A stretch of DNA of 64,000 bases, from positions 3,547,001 through 3,611,000 of the forward strand of contig NZ_CP120683.1 of NCBI RefSeq assembly GCF_030506325.1, written 5' to 3'. Shown here piece after piece: positions 43,507-53,032 of the stretch. Source of the stretch: Tunicatimonas pelagia (GTDB lineage Bacteria > Bacteroidota > Bacteroidia > Cytophagales > Cyclobacteriaceae). A model generated the notes under the pieces. That model saw nothing but the letters and a program-made list of their open reading frames with translations, searched no databases and was not told where the DNA came from. How positions within the stretch are numbered: the first letter of the stretch is position 1; every line of letters starts with the position of its first letter. Both the position numbers and the translations under genes were made by a program.

Positions 43507-44292
43507 CTACAATCGTTTCTGACGCTTGGCATCAATATAGGTGCTTCGTCCCCCTACTTTTAGTATCTCTAGATTAATCTCTTCCTGGCGGTGTTGGTTT
43601 TTAGACCAGCGGTAGGTTACCAGAAACTCATCAGGAAAATCCTCATAACGGGACTCTAGTTCTACTGCCGTTTTCAGAATGTACTTCATTTTATTGAAGA
43701 TTGCTTTCCGCTCGGCTTCGCTTAATTCGTTGGCGCGTCGTTCGGGGTGAATTCCAGCCTGGTACAGAATGTCATCTACAATCCAGTTGCCTAAACCCGC
43801 TACGGCACTTTGGTGCATTAGCAAGGGCTTGATTAGTCCGGTTCGCCCGTCTAGTATTTCCTGAAACTCTTCCCAAGAAACGGTGAGTGCATCCGGCCCT
43901 AGTTTCTTATCTTTCTGGTAGGCAGATAAACTCTCAGTTAGCCCAACCCGACCTAAAATGCGCGGGCAGCGGAACGCTAGAAAAAAACCATCATCTAACG
44001 CAAAGAGTACTTTGGTAAATCTTGGGGCATCTTCCCGATCTTTAAAGGAGCGTAATGAACCGGTCATACCAAAGTGAATAGTCATCCAGCCCCCATCGCT
44101 TAGTTTTACCAGCAGATGTTTACCAATGCGCTGGGTTTCTTCCCAGCGTTGGCCTACTACCGATTGCTGCAATTCTTCGGGGGAAACAGTGACCACTCGG
44201 GGTTCAGCCACTTCTACATCAGTTACTTTCCGGCCAGTGGCAGCCATATCAAAAAACTTCTGATAGGTGGCTACTTCGGGTAATTCGGGCAT
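43507..44292 (-). CDS. Fpg/Nei-family DNA glycosylase lacking the zinc finger
   Basis: The 261-residue protein starts MPELPEVATYQ, giving the catalytic Pro (residue 2 after Met removal) and Glu of the Fpg/Nei family, and has the conserved Lys in GKHLLVKL and the helix-two-turn-helix region (VAGLGNWIVDDILYQAGIHPE). The C-terminal finger, normally held by four Cys, here reads NLEILKVGGRSTYIDAKRQKRL with no Cys, so it is a zincless finger. It would remove oxidised bases by base excision repair. Whether it prefers 8-oxoguanine (MutM) or pyrimidine lesions (Nei) is not clear, so I give no symbol. Confidence 0.88.
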   Translation of the reverse strand: MPELPEVATYQKFFDMAATGRKVTDVEVAEPRVVTVSPEELQQSVVGQRWEETQRIGKHLLVKLSDGGWMTIHFGMTGSLRSFKDREDAPRFTKVLFALDDGFFLAFRCPRILGRVGLTESLSAYQKDKKLGPDALTVSWEEFQEILDGRTGLIKPLLMHQSAVAGLGNWIVDDILYQAGIHPERRANELSEAERKAIFNKMKYILKTAVELESRYEDFPDEFLVTYRWSKNQHRQEEINLEILKVGGRSTYIDAKRQKRL

Positions 44293-44326
44293 AGATTATT
44301 CGTGTTATAGTGTTAATGTATTATAG

Positions 44327-44383
44327 TTCTAAGTTCAGAGTTCATTGTGTAGTTTCAACTAAGCATCAACTCTGAACTTAGAA
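44327..44383. repeat. 16-bp perfect inverted repeat, terminator-like
   Basis: TTCTAAGTTCAGAGTT (44327-44342) and AACTCTGAACTTAGAA (44368-44383) are exact reverse complements across a 25-base loop, between the M1 peptidase and the glycosylase genes. A partly matching tract (CAACTCTGAACTACAG) occurs at 52125-52140. It may terminate the M1 gene transcript or be a small mobile palindrome. Confidence 0.6.
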
Positions 44384-44418
44384 TTTTGAACTCAAAAAAA
44401 CGATAACAACATAATACA

Positions 44419-46341
44419 TCATTCATTTACCAATCCTTCTTCAGAAAAAGTAGCTGGGTTTACGCTGGGGTACGTATTGTTGGAACGGTCAATATCCGCC
44501 ATTTTCCCCGAAGGGTCTAGCGTAATCTGGCGAATATCACGCTTGGGGCGATCAATAATTAATTGGTACGTTGGAAAAGTCCAGGGCCAGTCTCGAAGTA
44601 CGGTTCGTTGCGTATTTCCTTCGGCGTTTTTTTCTCCGCGCATCATTCGCAGCGGAATGTACAGTAATTCTTGGCTCCCATCCTGATAGGCCACTAAAAC
44701 TTCTTGAGGCATAGGCATCTGCCCAATTCGCTCAATAGTAACTCTCGATTGTCCACCCTCACCTTCTACCGACTGCACTCCGTAGTCAATAGTTCGGGTG
44801 CTATTCACAAAGTACTCAAAGTACCAATCCAGCTCCAGTCCCGACTCTTTTTCAACAACCCGCTTAAAATCTGTGACACTAGGGTGCTTAAATTTCCACT
44901 CATTAAAGTAACGGCGCATCGCTTTATCTAAAACGTTCTGCCCAACAACGTAGCTCAGTTGATGCAGCAACACTGCCCCTTTGGAGTAGGCGGCAGATCC
45001 GTAGGCTCGGTTGGTATCAAAATGATCGGCGTGAGTAGTGAGCGGCTCTTCCAATCCCGACTGTACTAGCGAAAAATAACCTCCGTACGATCGTGCCTGT
45101 TCTTGTCCACTAACGCGTCCCGGACCAAAAAGCTGCGCCATGGTTCGGTTGGTAGCGTATGAGGTAAATCCTTCGTCCATCCAGGCGTACAGGCTTTCGT
45201 TAGAACCCAGCACCCCTTGGTACCAACTGTGCAGAAACTCGTGTACGGTAACTCCTACTAAACTACGTAGCGAGCGATGCCCGGTAATCAGCGTAGACAT
45301 GGGGTACTCCATACCACCGTCGCCGCCCTGCACTACCGAAAACTCTTCGTAGGGATATTTTCCAAAAGATTTATTGACGTACTGAAAAGCTTTAACCGTA
45401 AACTCCGGTAATACTTCCCAGTTTTCAGCCAACGTATCGGTCTGGTAAAAAAAGCGCAGTAAAGGGCCATTGGGTACTCGGGCGGTTGTGTGTTGATAGT
45501 CAGGATCGGCAGCCCACATAAAATCATGGACGTTTTCGGCAGCAAAGTGATAGGTAAGCATTCCACTATTGGGGCGTTTAAGCTTTTCTCCTTCCGGTAG
45601 ATAGCCGTGGCCAATTTCTTCGGGGTTTTGCAGAATTCCGGTGCCCGCCACTACATAAGAAGAATCAATGGTGATCTTAACATCAAAATCACCCCAAATG
45701 CCGTAAAACTCGCGACCAATGTAGGGGTTGGCGTGCCAGCCGTGCTGGTCGTACTCCGCCATCTTCGGATACCACTGAGCCATTGAGTAGCGTATTCCCT
45801 CCGCATTATCGCGTCCGGTTCGGCGAATCTGCAAGGGTGCCTGAGCGGTAAATTCCATCTCGAACGTACTCTTCTTACCCGGTAAAATGGGGTTGTTGAG
45901 AACCACCTCCAGTATTGTTCCTTCTACTTCATAACTGAGAGATTTTCCGTCTTGCTGAAGAGAGCTAATGCGCTGGTAGCCAATGCCATCTTCGCCTAAG
46001 TACAGAATACGATCCATCACCCGACGGTCAGGGTCAGCAATAGTACGGGAGCGTACATCCATCATACTACCGGGTTGAAAAGCATTGAAATACAGGTGAT
46101 AGAATACCTGAGTTAGCGTATCGGGAGAGTTATTTTGGTATACTAATTTTTGCGTACCCCTGAATTGGTTGGTATTTACATCCAGGGATATTTCCATGGT
46201 ATACTCGGCCTGCTGCTGCCAATACGTAGATTGACCTTGCACTACAGCGGGAAGTAGCGTGATTAGTAAAATCCATAAAACTGCCAAGGGCATAGTTCGT
46301 AATAAATAGTTGTCCATAAAATTAGTGGTAGTTTCCCTCAT
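44419..46341 (-). CDS. Secreted M1 family zinc metallopeptidase
   Basis: The protein is about 640 residues from the ATG at 46341 (other candidates: TTG 46380, ATG 46317). It has a signal peptide (LLRTMPLAVLWILLITLLPAVVQG), an N-terminal beta-sandwich domain and the M1 catalytic domain with the exopeptidase-like GGDGGMEYPMST and zinc motif VTVHEFLHSWYQG ... WMDEGFTSYA (two His and the distant Glu). It is a periplasmic or surface aminopeptidase-like enzyme. It probably works with other secreted peptidases in the window in using protein as food. Confidence 0.92.
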   Translation of the reverse strand: MRETTTNFMDNYLLRTMPLAVLWILLITLLPAVVQGQSTYWQQQAEYTMEISLDVNTNQFRGTQKLVYQNNSPDTLTQVFYHLYFNAFQPGSMMDVRSRTIADPDRRVMDRILYLGEDGIGYQRISSLQQDGKSLSYEVEGTILEVVLNNPILPGKKSTFEMEFTAQAPLQIRRTGRDNAEGIRYSMAQWYPKMAEYDQHGWHANPYIGREFYGIWGDFDVKITIDSSYVVAGTGILQNPEEIGHGYLPEGEKLKRPNSGMLTYHFAAENVHDFMWAADPDYQHTTARVPNGPLLRFFYQTDTLAENWEVLPEFTVKAFQYVNKSFGKYPYEEFSVVQGGDGGMEYPMSTLITGHRSLRSLVGVTVHEFLHSWYQGVLGSNESLYAWMDEGFTSYATNRTMAQLFGPGRVSGQEQARSYGGYFSLVQSGLEEPLTTHADHFDTNRAYGSAAYSKGAVLLHQLSYVVGQNVLDKAMRRYFNEWKFKHPSVTDFKRVVEKESGLELDWYFEYFVNSTRTIDYGVQSVEGEGGQSRVTIERIGQMPMPQEVLVAYQDGSQELLYIPLRMMRGEKNAEGNTQRTVLRDWPWTFPTYQLIIDRPKRDIRQITLDPSGKMADIDRSNNTYPSVNPATFSEEGLVNE

Positions 46342-46449
46342 AAAATTTGGTAAGTTATGCTCAATTTGTATAACCCCCAAACTGGGTTTCAGTTTACTTA
46401 GCCATTATTTCCGTATCTTTCCTCAATCATTCTCTGATAAGGTCAACAT

Positions 46450-47028
46450 ATGTCACTGCATGCAAAACTTAAAGAAGCCACTCGCCCGCAGCACGAAGCT
46501 ACGGAGCATCTGCTTTTTCCTCAGCAGGACTGGTTAAGTCTATCACTAGATCAGTATCGGGAGTTTTTGCAGATTCAGTACGTGTTTCATCAGCAAGCTG
46601 AGTGGCAGATTGATACGGCTCTTGGCCCAGAGCTACAGCAAACTCTCCGTTGGCCCAATCGGCAAAAGCTCCCCTGGATTGAACGCGACTTGCTGGAAAT
46701 CAATACTATTACTCCCACCGGGTTTCCTAAAGAAACTATTGTTGCCTCAGAAGAAGAAGCTATGGGTCTGCTATACGTAACCGAAGGAGCTATGTTGGGT
46801 GGACGGATGATTAAAAAAGCCCTACAGAAAAATGAGCAGATTGCCCCTCACGTTTCGTTTCGCTTTTTAGCCGGCTACGAAGGCGATACTGCTGCATATT
46901 GGAAGTCTTTTCTCAATGTTCTGGCTAATAATTATCGCGAACCTAAAACGGTGATTACCGCTGCTCAACGAGGCTTTGACTTATTTGCCCAAAGTGTGTA
47001 TCTTATTAGAAAAAAAATGGTTAGCTAA
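46450..47028 (+). CDS. bphO: Heme oxygenase (biliverdin-producing) of the phytochrome operon
   Basis: The 192-residue protein matches bacterial heme oxygenase-like proteins: the proximal His region KLKEATRPQHEATEHLLF (His at about 15), the GLLYVTEGAMLGGRMI helix over the heme, and FLAGYEGDTAAYWKSFLNVL. It cleaves heme to biliverdin, the chromophore of the phytochrome encoded 25 bp downstream. It is the first gene of the four-gene light-sensing operon, and a 120-bp gap to the divergent M1 gene holds the likely promoter. Confidence 0.93.
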   Translation: MSLHAKLKEATRPQHEATEHLLFPQQDWLSLSLDQYREFLQIQYVFHQQAEWQIDTALGPELQQTLRWPNRQKLPWIERDLLEINTITPTGFPKETIVASEEEAMGLLYVTEGAMLGGRMIKKALQKNEQIAPHVSFRFLAGYEGDTAAYWKSFLNVLANNYREPKTVITAAQRGFDLFAQSVYLIRKKMVS

Positions 47029-47053
47029 ATATTGCTACTACTACTACTAACCT

Positions 47054-49402
47054 ATGCGCTCACAAGAAATCCCCTCTGTACCTGAAGTAACGCTGATTAA
47101 TTGTGATGAAGAGCCGGTTCATACCCCCGGTAGCATTCAGCCACACGGAGCACTACTGGTATTAGATCAAGAAAGCTTCCGAATCCTTCAAGCAAGCGAA
47201 AACACTTTTTCTGTGCTAGGCCGAGAGCCGGAAGATTTGCTCAACCAGCCCCTAAAGGCGCTTCTGAAGGAGGAGCACATGCAGCTACTACGAGCTGAGT
47301 TGCCGCTACATGAAAATACCCCCAAGAACGCTTTTCTAAAAAATATAAACCCACTACGCTTAAGCATTGAAGTAGAAGGTGAGAATACTGACTTCAATGG
47401 AATTATGCATTTTTCTGATAATTGGCTAATTCTGGAGTTAGAGCCCTTACTGAAAGACAGTGATGTTGCCTTCACTCATTTTTACGACTTATCCCGTAAA
47501 TCTTTACTAGCACTACAGAGTGCCGACGAGTTAGAAGACCTCTACCAAGTAGCCATACGGGAAGTACAATCACTCACAGGTTTTGATCGGGTATTGCTTT
47601 ACCAATTTGACGATGAGTGGAACGGCGACGTAGTGGCGGAGACGCGTAACAAAGGAGTTGATAGCTACCTAGGACTGCATTTCCCACACACTGATATTCC
47701 CCGTCAGGCTCGGGCACTGTATACCGTTAACTGGTTACGCTACATTCCGGATGCTACTTACCAAGCGGTGCCTATCATTGCTCATAAAGATAATGACTTC
47801 ACCTTAGATTTAACCCACAGCACCTTACGCAGTGTATCCCCCATTCATTTAGAGTACTTGGCTAACATGGGGGTGAAAGCTACGCTCACAATCTCGCTAA
47901 TTAAAGACAATAAATTATGGGGGCTGATTGCCTGTCATCATAGCGACACAATTAATCTGTCGTATCAAACCCGCATTGCCAGCGAATACATTGGGCAGAT
48001 TTTATCGCTTCAGCTTGCCCTAAAGCAGAAGAGTGAGAATCAAATAATGACCCTTACTCTGAGGCGCATTCATACCTTGCTTATTGAAAACATTACCCGT
48101 AAGCAGGACTATCAAGATAGTTTTATCCAGCTACCCGAAGAAACCCTCGCCCTAACGAATGCTACCGGAGTGGCCATTTGTCACGAAAAACACATCACCT
48201 TATTAGGAATTACTCCTGCTTACCAGGAGGTGACTTTACTGCGTAATTGGGTAGCTAGCCAAACCAACGAGCAAGAGAATATGTATTACACCGCTCGTTT
48301 AGCCAGATACTATCCTCCGGCGAATAAATATACTAAAAAAGCAGCAGGGCTACTGGCGATACTCATTGCCAGACCTCAACAAAGCTATATTTTGTGGTTT
48401 CGTCGGGAGGTGATTCAGGAAGTGCATTGGGGCGGTAAACCGGATAAATTCTATCAGAAAGAAGAGAATGGTACCATCCGACTACACCCTCGCAAATCGT
48501 TCGACCTTTGGAAAGAAACAGTAAAGGGAGCATCAGCCAAATGGAACGAAGAGCACGTAATGATGGCTCAAGAATTGGGAAACGCCATTAAAGATATTTT
48601 TGCCTTCAAAGCAGCCGAATACCACCGAAGAAATAAAACCTTATCGAAGCTTAACAATGAGCTAAAATCAGAGATCAAACGCCGACAGGAAGTACAATCG
48701 GCTTTAGAACGTTCTAATGCTGAGTTGGAGCGATTTGCCTACGTAGCTTCGCACGACCTTCAGGAGCCGCTGCGGGCGGTAAGTAACTTTAGCATGTTGC
48801 TCAAAAAACGCTACGCAGATAAGATAGACGAGCGGGCTGATAAGTACATCCGCTTTATTGTGGATGGTACCAGCCGAATGCAGACGCTGATTGATGATAT
48901 TTTGGCATACTCACGGCTAGAGAGAAAAGGCAATCATTTTGTAGAGATAGATACTCATAAAATGATTCAAGAAGTAAAGTCTAACCTGAGTACCGCTATT
49001 CAGGAAACTGATGCTAAGATCAAACACCAGAACCTACCTACGGTGGTGGGAGATCAATCGCAGTTACGTCAGCTTTTTCAGAACCTCATTGGCAACGCCT
49101 TAAAATATCGGCATCACGATGTATCGCCTGAAATCTACGTTGGCTACGAAGAGCAGGAAGAGTGCTGGCTATTTTCGGTGGCTGACAATGGAATAGGTAT
49201 AGAAAAGGAATTTTTTGACCGGATATTCGTCATTTTTCAGCGCCTTCACTCCGCTCGTGAATACACCGGTACTGGAATAGGACTAGCTATTTGCCAGCGT
49301 ATTTCAGAAATGCACCAGGGAAAAATATGGGTTGAATCTGAATTTGGCGAAGGTAGTACCTTTTATTTCACCATTAGTAAACATTTAAAACTATCTGAAT
49401 AA
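47054..49402 (+). CDS. bphP: Bacteriophytochrome histidine kinase
   Basis: The 782-residue red/far-red sensor has PAS, GAF, PHY, HisKA and ATPase domains. Cys17 (INCDEEPVHTPGSIQPHG) is the biliverdin-attachment position of bacterial phytochromes. The GAF domain has FPHTDIPRQARALY in place of PASDIP, with the chromophore Asp retained, and CHHSD. The PHY tongue shows WGG and PRKSF. The kinase part has H567 (ASHDLQEPLRA), an N box (LIGNALKYR), and G boxes (DNGIGI, GTGIGLAI). All parts look active. It phosphorylates the response regulator 4 bp downstream. Confidence 0.96.
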   Translation: MRSQEIPSVPEVTLINCDEEPVHTPGSIQPHGALLVLDQESFRILQASENTFSVLGREPEDLLNQPLKALLKEEHMQLLRAELPLHENTPKNAFLKNINPLRLSIEVEGENTDFNGIMHFSDNWLILELEPLLKDSDVAFTHFYDLSRKSLLALQSADELEDLYQVAIREVQSLTGFDRVLLYQFDDEWNGDVVAETRNKGVDSYLGLHFPHTDIPRQARALYTVNWLRYIPDATYQAVPIIAHKDNDFTLDLTHSTLRSVSPIHLEYLANMGVKATLTISLIKDNKLWGLIACHHSDTINLSYQTRIASEYIGQILSLQLALKQKSENQIMTLTLRRIHTLLIENITRKQDYQDSFIQLPEETLALTNATGVAICHEKHITLLGITPAYQEVTLLRNWVASQTNEQENMYYTARLARYYPPANKYTKKAAGLLAILIARPQQSYILWFRREVIQEVHWGGKPDKFYQKEENGTIRLHPRKSFDLWKETVKGASAKWNEEHVMMAQELGNAIKDIFAFKAAEYHRRNKTLSKLNNELKSEIKRRQEVQSALERSNAELERFAYVASHDLQEPLRAVSNFSMLLKKRYADKIDERADKYIRFIVDGTSRMQTLIDDILAYSRLERKGNHFVEIDTHKMIQEVKSNLSTAIQETDAKIKHQNLPTVVGDQSQLRQLFQNLIGNALKYRHHDVSPEIYVGYEEQEECWLFSVADNGIGIEKEFFDRIFVIFQRLHSAREYTGTGIGLAICQRISEMHQGKIWVESEFGEGSTFYFTISKHLKLSE

Positions 49403-49406
49403 ACGT

Positions 49407-49838
49407 ATGGCTATTGAAGTATTACTTGTAGAAGACAGCGAAGCTGATGCTGCCCTGGTAGAAGAATCCTTGGAAGATAGCAAGTTAAAGGTTAACTTAC
49501 ATATTGTGCAAGATGGTGTAGAAGCCGTAAACTTCCTAAATAAGCAGGGCGATTATCAAGATGTAGATACTCCCGACATCATTATACTAGACCTGAACTT
49601 ACCAAGAAAAGACGGTCGGGAAGTACTGGAAGAAATTAAAGGAGACGAGCATCTCAAACGAATTCCGGTAGTAGTATTAACCACCTCCTCGGCCGAAGAA
49701 GACATCTACCGTTCTTATAAGTTGCACGCTAACTGCTACATCACGAAGCCGCTGGATTTTGACCAATTTTCCAGAATTGTGGCTTCTATTGAAGATTTTT
49801 GGTTTACTATTGTTAAACTCCCCCCTCGGGGTGAGTAA
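49407..49838 (+). CDS. Single-domain response regulator, Rcp1-like
   Basis: The 143-residue protein is only a receiver domain with D9/D10 acid pair (VEDSEADAAL), phosphoacceptor D62 (IIILDLNLPRKDG), the Thr/Ser in VVLTTSSAEED and Lys in YITKPLDFD. The RKDGREVLEEIK wording is like cyanobacterial Rcp1 regulators that pair with phytochromes. No output domain exists, so the signal is passed by protein contact. It starts 4 bp after the phytochrome gene. Confidence 0.93.
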   Translation: MAIEVLLVEDSEADAALVEESLEDSKLKVNLHIVQDGVEAVNFLNKQGDYQDVDTPDIIILDLNLPRKDGREVLEEIKGDEHLKRIPVVVLTTSSAEEDIYRSYKLHANCYITKPLDFDQFSRIVASIEDFWFTIVKLPPRGE

Positions 49839-49850
49839 TTTTTTTTACGT

Positions 49851-50966
49851 ATGAAAGAAGTTAATATCCTACTCGTTGAAGACAACCTCACTGACCAAGA
49901 AATAGTAAAAGAAATGCTGGAAAGCACCCAGCTCATTCATTATAACTTGGAAATATGTGATCGAATTAGCCAAGCTATTGTGTGTATCGCTCGCGTAAAA
50001 CCCGACGTTATCTTGCTAGACTTATCATTGCCGGATAGTATCGGACTGCAAACGCTACAAAGAATTCAGGAGCACGACTTATCCATCCCCATTGTTATTC
50101 TAACCGGATTGGACGACCCTGATGTGGGTCTAGAAGCTATCAATAAGGGCGCAGAGGATTATCTGTCTAAGCAAGAAATTCATATTGACCACCTACTGGC
50201 CAAAACTATCTCGTTTGCCATTGAGCGCCATAAGCTGAAGCGCGAACTCTTTACGGCGATGAACCACCTCCAGCAATACAATGAAAAACTTAAAGACTAT
50301 TCTTACGTAATTGCCCACGACCTGAAGTCTCCTTTAAACAATCTGCGTTCATTGGTCGATTTTTACCAGCAATCTGCTGATGCTTCTATTCGCAGGAAGG
50401 TGATGGGAAAAATAGGGGTTAGTGTAAATCGTTTGGATGATATGATCCGCAGCTTTTCTAATGTGTTTTTAGCTGAAAAAGACTTATCGAAAGAGCCAGA
50501 AATAATTAATATTCATCGCGCTATCAGCGAAGTAGAAGAGCAGTTAGCGGAACTGATTCGGGGCACGAATACCCGTATTTTTACCGATTTTAGTAAGGCA
50601 GAAACAGTCTCTTTTGTGCCGGTGCTCTTTAATAGTGTTCTGCAAAACTTGGTGACCAATTCTATTAAGTACCGGGACGAACATCGGGAGCCCCGCATTA
50701 GCATATCTACCGAAGATACTGATAGCTACGTTATTATGCATTACGAGGACAACGGCATTGGAATTGACCTAGAGCAACATCAGCAGCGGCTCTTTAAGCT
50801 ATTCAATCGCTTTGATACCGAAAAAGCCAAAGGAACCGGGGTGGGATTGTATATGATAAAAAGCATTCTGGATGCCAGCGAAGGACGTATTGACATTGAT
50901 AGCACCGTTGGCGAGGGCACCCACTTTAAACTCTTCCTAAAGAAAGAGAAAGAGCTGGTTTTGTAG
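49851..50966 (+). CDS. Receiver-domain plus histidine kinase protein
   Basis: The 371-residue protein has an N-terminal receiver domain (acid pair in VEDNLTDQ, phosphoacceptor D57 in VILLDLSLPDS, Lys in YLSKQEIH) followed by HisKA (YSYVIAHDLKSPLNNLRS, with His) and an ATPase domain (LVTNSIKYRDE; DNGIGIDLEQ; GTGVGLYMI). No membrane span is present. The receiver sits before the kinase, so the kinase is probably controlled by phosphoryl transfer from the phytochrome path. It is the last gene of the operon, 12 bp after the previous one. Confidence 0.92.
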   Translation: MKEVNILLVEDNLTDQEIVKEMLESTQLIHYNLEICDRISQAIVCIARVKPDVILLDLSLPDSIGLQTLQRIQEHDLSIPIVILTGLDDPDVGLEAINKGAEDYLSKQEIHIDHLLAKTISFAIERHKLKRELFTAMNHLQQYNEKLKDYSYVIAHDLKSPLNNLRSLVDFYQQSADASIRRKVMGKIGVSVNRLDDMIRSFSNVFLAEKDLSKEPEIINIHRAISEVEEQLAELIRGTNTRIFTDFSKAETVSFVPVLFNSVLQNLVTNSIKYRDEHREPRISISTEDTDSYVIMHYEDNGIGIDLEQHQQRLFKLFNRFDTEKAKGTGVGLYMIKSILDASEGRIDIDSTVGEGTHFKLFLKKEKELVL

Positions 50967-51017
50967 TCTGTAGAGTGTACTGGAATTTTCGTAACATGTA
51001 GTCATGCTACGAAAGTA

Positions 51018-51989
51018 CTACTTCTCCCGTTCAATGGTAAAGCTGACCAATCGGCTCAATGATTGTTTGTACGCTGAGTCAGGAAAGGTACACAGAATCT
51101 GGTTGGCTTCTTGGTGAAAGCGGTGCATGGCCTGGGTGGCGTAGTCGATGCCACCAGACTGCTTTACAAACTCAATCACCTCGCGAACCTTGTTCGATTT
51201 CTCACTTTGGTTTTTAATAATGTAAATAATCCGCCGCTTATCCCGCCACGTTGCTTGGTTAAGGGCGTAAATAAGCGGTAAGGTCATCTTCTTTTCTTTA
51301 ATATCGATACCAACTGGTTTGCCAATTTCGGCATCGCCGTAGTCAAATAAATCGTCTTTAATCTGAAAAGCAATACCTACCTTATCGCCAAAGAGGCGCA
51401 TCTTCTCTACAGTTTCAGCATCAGCTCCGGCTGAAGATGCCCCTACTCCGCAGCAAGAATTAATAAGCGAAGCCGTTTTTTGTCGGATTACTTCGTAGTA
51501 CACTTCTTCAGTAATATCTAGGCGACGTGCTTTCTCGGCCTGTAGTAATTCTCCCTCAATTATTTCGCGCACTGCCGTAGACACAATTTTTAGTAAGGAA
51601 AAGTCTTCGTTATCTACTGACAGCAGCATTCCCTTAGACAGTAAGTAATCGCCTACCAGCACGGCAATCTTATTCTTCCATAGTGCATTGATTGAAAAAA
51701 AACCCCGGCGGTAGTTAGAAGCATCCACTACATCGTCGTGGACTAGGGTAGCAGTATGCAGCAGCTCAATAAGGGCTGCCCCTCGGTAAGTAGCTTCGGT
51801 GATGGTACCTACTGTGCCCGCCGTCAGAAATACAAACATGGGGCGTACCTGCTTCCCCTTTCGCTTTACGATAAAATTCATGATTTTATCGAGCAGCATC
51901 ACCTTACTCTTCATTGAGTCGCGAAACTTTATCTCAAAGTCCGCCATTTCCTGCCGGATGGGTGCCTGAATTTCCTGAATACTATTCAT
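51018..51989 (-). CDS. Polyprenyl (long-chain) diphosphate synthase
   Basis: The product (about 323 residues from ATG 51989; a TTG lies 18 bp further up) has both Asp-rich motifs of trans-prenyltransferases: LVHDDVVDASNYRRG and QIKDDLFDYGDAEIGKPVG, with KQVRPMFVFLTAG for the isopentenyl diphosphate site. The second motif and small residues before the first point to a long-chain enzyme, probably for the menaquinone side chain. It stands alone, pointing toward the phytochrome operon. Confidence 0.94.
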   Translation of the reverse strand: MNSIQEIQAPIRQEMADFEIKFRDSMKSKVMLLDKIMNFIVKRKGKQVRPMFVFLTAGTVGTITEATYRGAALIELLHTATLVHDDVVDASNYRRGFFSINALWKNKIAVLVGDYLLSKGMLLSVDNEDFSLLKIVSTAVREIIEGELLQAEKARRLDITEEVYYEVIRQKTASLINSCCGVGASSAGADAETVEKMRLFGDKVGIAFQIKDDLFDYGDAEIGKPVGIDIKEKKMTLPLIYALNQATWRDKRRIIYIIKNQSEKSNKVREVIEFVKQSGGIDYATQAMHRFHQEANQILCTFPDSAYKQSLSRLVSFTIEREK

Positions 51990-52227
51990 AAGGTATGCTG
52001 CGTGCAATATTAGAACCTAATCCGACTAATGCCAAGCAACTAAACCAGAAAGGTTTATAAGTGTTACGGTTCTTGGTGATAGAGTGTTGTAGCGCAAAAG
52101 TTTTAAGTTCACAGTAGTACAAGCTCAACTCTGAACTACAGTACTATAACACACTAACACCTGAACACCCAAATACCATAACACTTTCATCAACTGGTGC
52201 GTAAGCAACAATGCTACTTACACTATT

Positions 52228-52977
52228 ATGCAATATCTCTCTGTTTTTCTGTCCTGTACTTTTATGGTGTTCGGCTTTGCCTGTCAGTCTGATCCTGATC
52301 CTAAGAAAATTATTGCTGAAGCCATTGCCGCGCACGGCGGAGACGGTTACGATGGTAAGCATATTTCTTTTTCGTTTCGTGATCGCCACTACGATGTGCG
52401 CCTACACGGTGGCCAGTTTACTTACGAACGAGCATGGGAAGATTCGCTGGGTAGTATTCACGATGTTCTAGATAACCAGGGTTTCACCCGGAAAATAGAC
52501 GGCGAAGAGGTTGTATTGTCGGCAAAAGATGAGCAGCGTTACGCTGACGCACTGAACTCGGTAGTTTATTTTGCCTTGCTGCCCCAGCCCCTTACTGACC
52601 CAGCGGTAAATGCCACGTATTTGGGAGCTGATACGGTTAAATCGAAACCTTATCATAAAGTGCAGGTAACGTTCGACCAACAGGGAGGAGGAACAGACTT
52701 TGATGATGTATTCGTTTACTGGTTTCACCAAAATGAACGTACGATGGATTACCTAGCCTACTCATTTCATGTGAACGGTGGAGGCACTCGCTTTCGGGAG
52801 GCGTATAACGGGCGAGAGATAAACGGCATTCGCTTCGCTGATTACATCAATTACACGGATACCCTGCATCAGTTTTCCTTAGAAGAATACGATACTCAGT
52901 TTACTAACGATCAGGTGCAGGAGTTATCGCGCATTGACTTAGAGAACGTAGCAGTAATTGATGAACTGAAGAACTGA
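52228..52977 (+). CDS. DUF6503-like lipoprotein
   Basis: The 249-residue protein has a lipoprotein signal (YLSVFLSCTFMVFGFAC, Cys lipidated) and then a beta-rich body with AIAAHGGDGYDGKHISFSFRDRHYDVRL, LLPQPLTDPAVNATYLGADTV and YHKVQVTFDQQGGGTDFDDVFVYWFHQNERTMDYLAYSF. This matches Bacteroidota proteins labelled DUF6503, of unknown function; the fold may resemble outer-membrane lipoprotein carriers such as LolA/LolB, which I infer only from the strand pattern. It is a single gene, convergent with porU. Confidence 0.75.
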   Translation: MQYLSVFLSCTFMVFGFACQSDPDPKKIIAEAIAAHGGDGYDGKHISFSFRDRHYDVRLHGGQFTYERAWEDSLGSIHDVLDNQGFTRKIDGEEVVLSAKDEQRYADALNSVVYFALLPQPLTDPAVNATYLGADTVKSKPYHKVQVTFDQQGGGTDFDDVFVYWFHQNERTMDYLAYSFHVNGGGTRFREAYNGREINGIRFADYINYTDTLHQFSLEEYDTQFTNDQVQELSRIDLENVAVIDELKN

Positions 52978-53032
52978 ATAATAGAGTGAGCGATTTGCTC
53001 GATAGTCATCCATTATCTGTCATTCAGTTCTT

